Below are positions 14,598 through 15,811 of a stretch of 15,811 nucleotides of DNA, piece by piece (position 1 is the stretch's first letter; the number at the start of each line of letters is the position of its first letter). Position numbers and translations under genes: made by a program. The notes beneath the pieces are model-generated. The model did no database searches and had not been told where the DNA came from. It saw only the letters and a program-made list of their open reading frames with translations. This DNA comes from Oscillospiraceae bacterium (lineage in GTDB: Bacteria; Bacillota; Clostridia; Oscillospirales; Ruminococcaceae). The stretch spans positions 1-15,811 of the forward strand of contig WRIP01000014.1 in the NCBI GenBank assembly GCA_009782665.1. The letters run 5' to 3'.

Positions 14598-14745
14598 CGA
14601 CACAAAAAAATCATGAAGGCACGACACAAAATATGATTGATACGACGACACAAAATATGATTGATACGACGACGTAAAATTATTATTGATACTACAGCAC
14701 AAAAATATGAACGACACAAAACAAAATGATATTTCAGCACAAAAG
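14598..14745 (+). repeat. Array of seven degenerate CGACACAAAATATGA repeats, partly phased at 24 nt
   Basis: Cores start at 14598, 14622, 14646, 14670, 14695, 14712 and 14735, so the first four are exactly 24 nt apart. The second and third units are identical over 24 nt (14621-14644 and 14645-14668). The first, fourth, sixth and the CAGCAC-starting fifth and seventh are diverged. They look like binding sites for a DNA-binding protein, most likely the ribbon-helix-helix product encoded just downstream, which would both assemble the relaxosome and repress its own gene. Confidence 0.7.
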
Positions 14746-14750
14746 AAAAA

Positions 14751-14758
14751 GGGGGAGG
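14751..14758 (+). promoter_or_regulatory. Ribosome binding site of the relaxosome accessory gene
   Basis: GGGGGAGG seven bases before GTG 14766, supporting the GTG start. Confidence 0.7.
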
Positions 14759-14765
14759 AAGCATT

Positions 14766-15155
14766 GTGAATGTCAAAATAACACTCAGAGCTGAAGAGGA
14801 TCTCTATGAAGATATAAAGAGAATTGCTGAAGACAGAGGAGCTCCGATAAATCAGATAATGAATGAAGCTTTGAAAATGTATCGTGACTCAACATACTTA
14901 GACAAAAAATCATCAGTAATACCAAGCGAAATTAAGCAAGCAATTCGAGCTGAAATGGAACTCGTCAGCAATAGAGATATGAATAAGGTACGTCAAATCC
15001 TCTCTGCAATGGCAATAAATGAGCATGTACTTCAAAGAGTTATTGCCGAAGAATTGGAAGTATCACACGCACTGTTACTCCAATACCGACAGGAAGTAGT
15101 GGAACTGCTACGTGAGTCAAACAGAGTCTTTGATCTCAGGGAGATAATAGAGTAA
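14766..15155 (+). CDS. Ribbon-helix-helix relaxosome accessory protein (MobC-like)
   Basis: 129 residues, GTG start. The N-terminus VKITLRAEEDLYEDIKRIAEDRGAPINQIMNEALKMY is a ribbon-helix-helix DNA-binding domain (beta strand at 2-8, two helices to about residue 40). The rest (about 55-129) is a long charged helical region ending in REIIE, probably for oligomerisation or relaxase contact. It overlaps the relaxase gene by one base (TAATG), so the two are co-translated. Proteins of this type bind repeats at oriT and help the relaxase; the phased repeats upstream are the obvious target. The specific family name is not certain. Confidence 0.8.
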   Translation: MNVKITLRAEEDLYEDIKRIAEDRGAPINQIMNEALKMYRDSTYLDKKSSVIPSEIKQAIRAEMELVSNRDMNKVRQILSAMAINEHVLQRVIAEELEVSHALLLQYRQEVVELLRESNRVFDLREIIE

Positions 15156-15811
15156 TGCCAAAATTGATAATGGTAAGCGATTACATAAAGAATCCAACAC
15201 ATGCCGGAAACTACCTGGCATATATGAGCAGACAAGGTGATTTAATATGCCACAATGGCAATACAACTCTGGCTGAAAGTATGAGTGCTCTTGAAGAAAA
15301 CCAAGAGTCAATTATGTGGCGACAGGTTGTATCGTTGGAGCGTGAAGATTGCGAACGTCTAAATCTCGACCATGATTACTTTATGAATCTCATAGTTGCT
15401 CGCAGCGATGAGATTGCAAAGATATACAATATTTCACCGGAGAATCTAAAGATATATGCGAGCTTTCACAATAAAGACTACCATCCGCACCTTCATATGC
15501 TTTTCTACAGCACAAACAAAAATGAAGGGTTTATAAAAGGATTCGCAGAAGATAAAGAACGTGGAATGAAGCAAGCAACGACAAAACTTAAAAGTCTGTT
15601 TGCTAACGAGATATTCAAAGAGGATTTGCATTACTTAAAAGTTAATAAATCATCCACTCGCACGCTGATGAACGAGCAGGTGAAGGAAATATTGCAGGGC
15701 ATGACGAAAAACGAGTTCATTCCGAAAGAATTGGTTCAGGAATATAAGGAGTTGTCAGGAGCACTGAAACTCCACTTTGTTGAGAATCCTACCCAACGCA
15801 AAGTATATATG
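15155..15811 (+). CDS. MobP3-like relaxase, N-terminal 219 residues (runs off the window)
   Basis: The start is ATG 15155, overlapping the previous stop, with GGGAG at about 15139-15143 as a plausible ribosome binding site. The N-terminus MPKLIMVSDYIK...AGNYLAYMSRQGDLI corresponds to the tyrosine-containing motif I region (Y20 or Y23). IMWRQVVSLEREDCERL and the three-histidine metal motif SFHNKDYHPHLHMLFY (H105, H110, H112, H114) match MobP3-type relaxases of Bacillota ICEs and plasmids. This enzyme nicks one strand at oriT, stays bound to the 5' end and is led into the recipient through the T4SS. The C-terminal part, possibly with further domains, is outside the window. Confidence 0.88.
   Translation, partial: MPKLIMVSDYIKNPTHAGNYLAYMSRQGDLICHNGNTTLAESMSALEENQESIMWRQVVSLEREDCERLNLDHDYFMNLIVARSDEIAKIYNISPENLKIYASFHNKDYHPHLHMLFYSTNKNEGFIKGFAEDKERGMKQATTKLKSLFANEIFKEDLHYLKVNKSSTRTLMNEQVKEILQGMTKNEFIPKELVQEYKELSGALKLHFVENPTQRKVYM

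Larger units (their letters stand above)
14192..14765 (+). other. 574-bp non-coding region with inverted repeats and phased direct repeats, probable oriT
   Basis: No convincing gene lies here. It holds an inverted repeat at 14274-14304, a hairpin at 14328-14348, a second hairpin at 14355-14380, a perfect hairpin at 14573-14597, and the repeat array 14598-14745 leading to the ribosome binding site at 14751-14758. The palindrome TGACGTCA occurs twice (14214-14221 and 14358-14365). No clear terminator with a T-tract follows the M23 gene and I see no good sigma-70-type promoter. Position directly upstream of the accessory protein and relaxase genes is where oriT normally sits. Confidence 0.65.

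Noticed and set aside
14528..14677. 49-codon plus-strand reading frame across the oriT hairpin and repeats (MVIQEIEYIY...)
   Set aside because: No ribosome binding site; its repeats (TTQNMIDT) are just the DNA repeats translated, and the later repeats contain stops in this frame.

Overview
The window carries the backbone of a conjugative plasmid, or a plasmid-like integrative element, from a low-to-mid-GC Gram-positive host. A Bacillota member, probably Clostridia, is most likely. The reasons are strong GGAGG-type ribosome binding sites, many TTG/GTG/ATG starts in tight operons, a MobP-type relaxase with a ribbon-helix-helix partner, a Gram-positive type IV secretion system, and SpaA/thioester surface protein plus class B sortase genes. 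Almost everything from about 490 to the right end lies on the + strand. I see no convincing terminator between the replication gene and 14191.

Left edge (1-460, minus strand): the end of a different locus, with a small WXG100-like protein that has a YxxxD motif and the start of a helical protein. These resemble type VII secretion cargo. At about 440-470 this locus is joined head to head to the replication gene. Both genes appear to have lost their 5' ends at the same point, so this is either a real recombination junction or a chimeric assembly join.

Replication and partition (about 446-3453): a winged-helix replication initiator carries seven in-frame 24-bp direct repeats, which may be the origin. 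It is followed by parA and parB. parB contains a perfect 35-nt palindrome inside its coding sequence, a candidate centromere or operator.

Surface module (3510-8731): an unrecognised membrane-anchored protein with Ig-like (BIG-like) segments and a Gly-rich stalk; a 1020-residue adhesin with a thioester domain, three SpaA-like domains, an internal VPNTG motif and three membrane segments; and a class B sortase that looks like a lipoprotein and has Lys where the catalytic Arg is expected. Together they could attach the donor cell to a recipient or surface.

DNA processing and transfer (8786-14191): a DUF3991/Toprim primase-like protein, then a compact T4SS run of VirB2-like, VirB6/TrbL-like, VirB3-like and VirB4 proteins and an M23 peptidoglycan hydrolase, with overlapping or nearly overlapping genes.

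Mobilisation region (14192-15811): a 574-bp non-coding stretch rich in inverted repeats, with a perfect 11-bp-arm hairpin leading straight into an array of 24-nt-phased repeats (the likely oriT). It is followed by a ribbon-helix-helix accessory protein and a MobP3-like relaxase that runs off the window. The coupling protein (VirD4) and a VirB8-like protein are not seen here.
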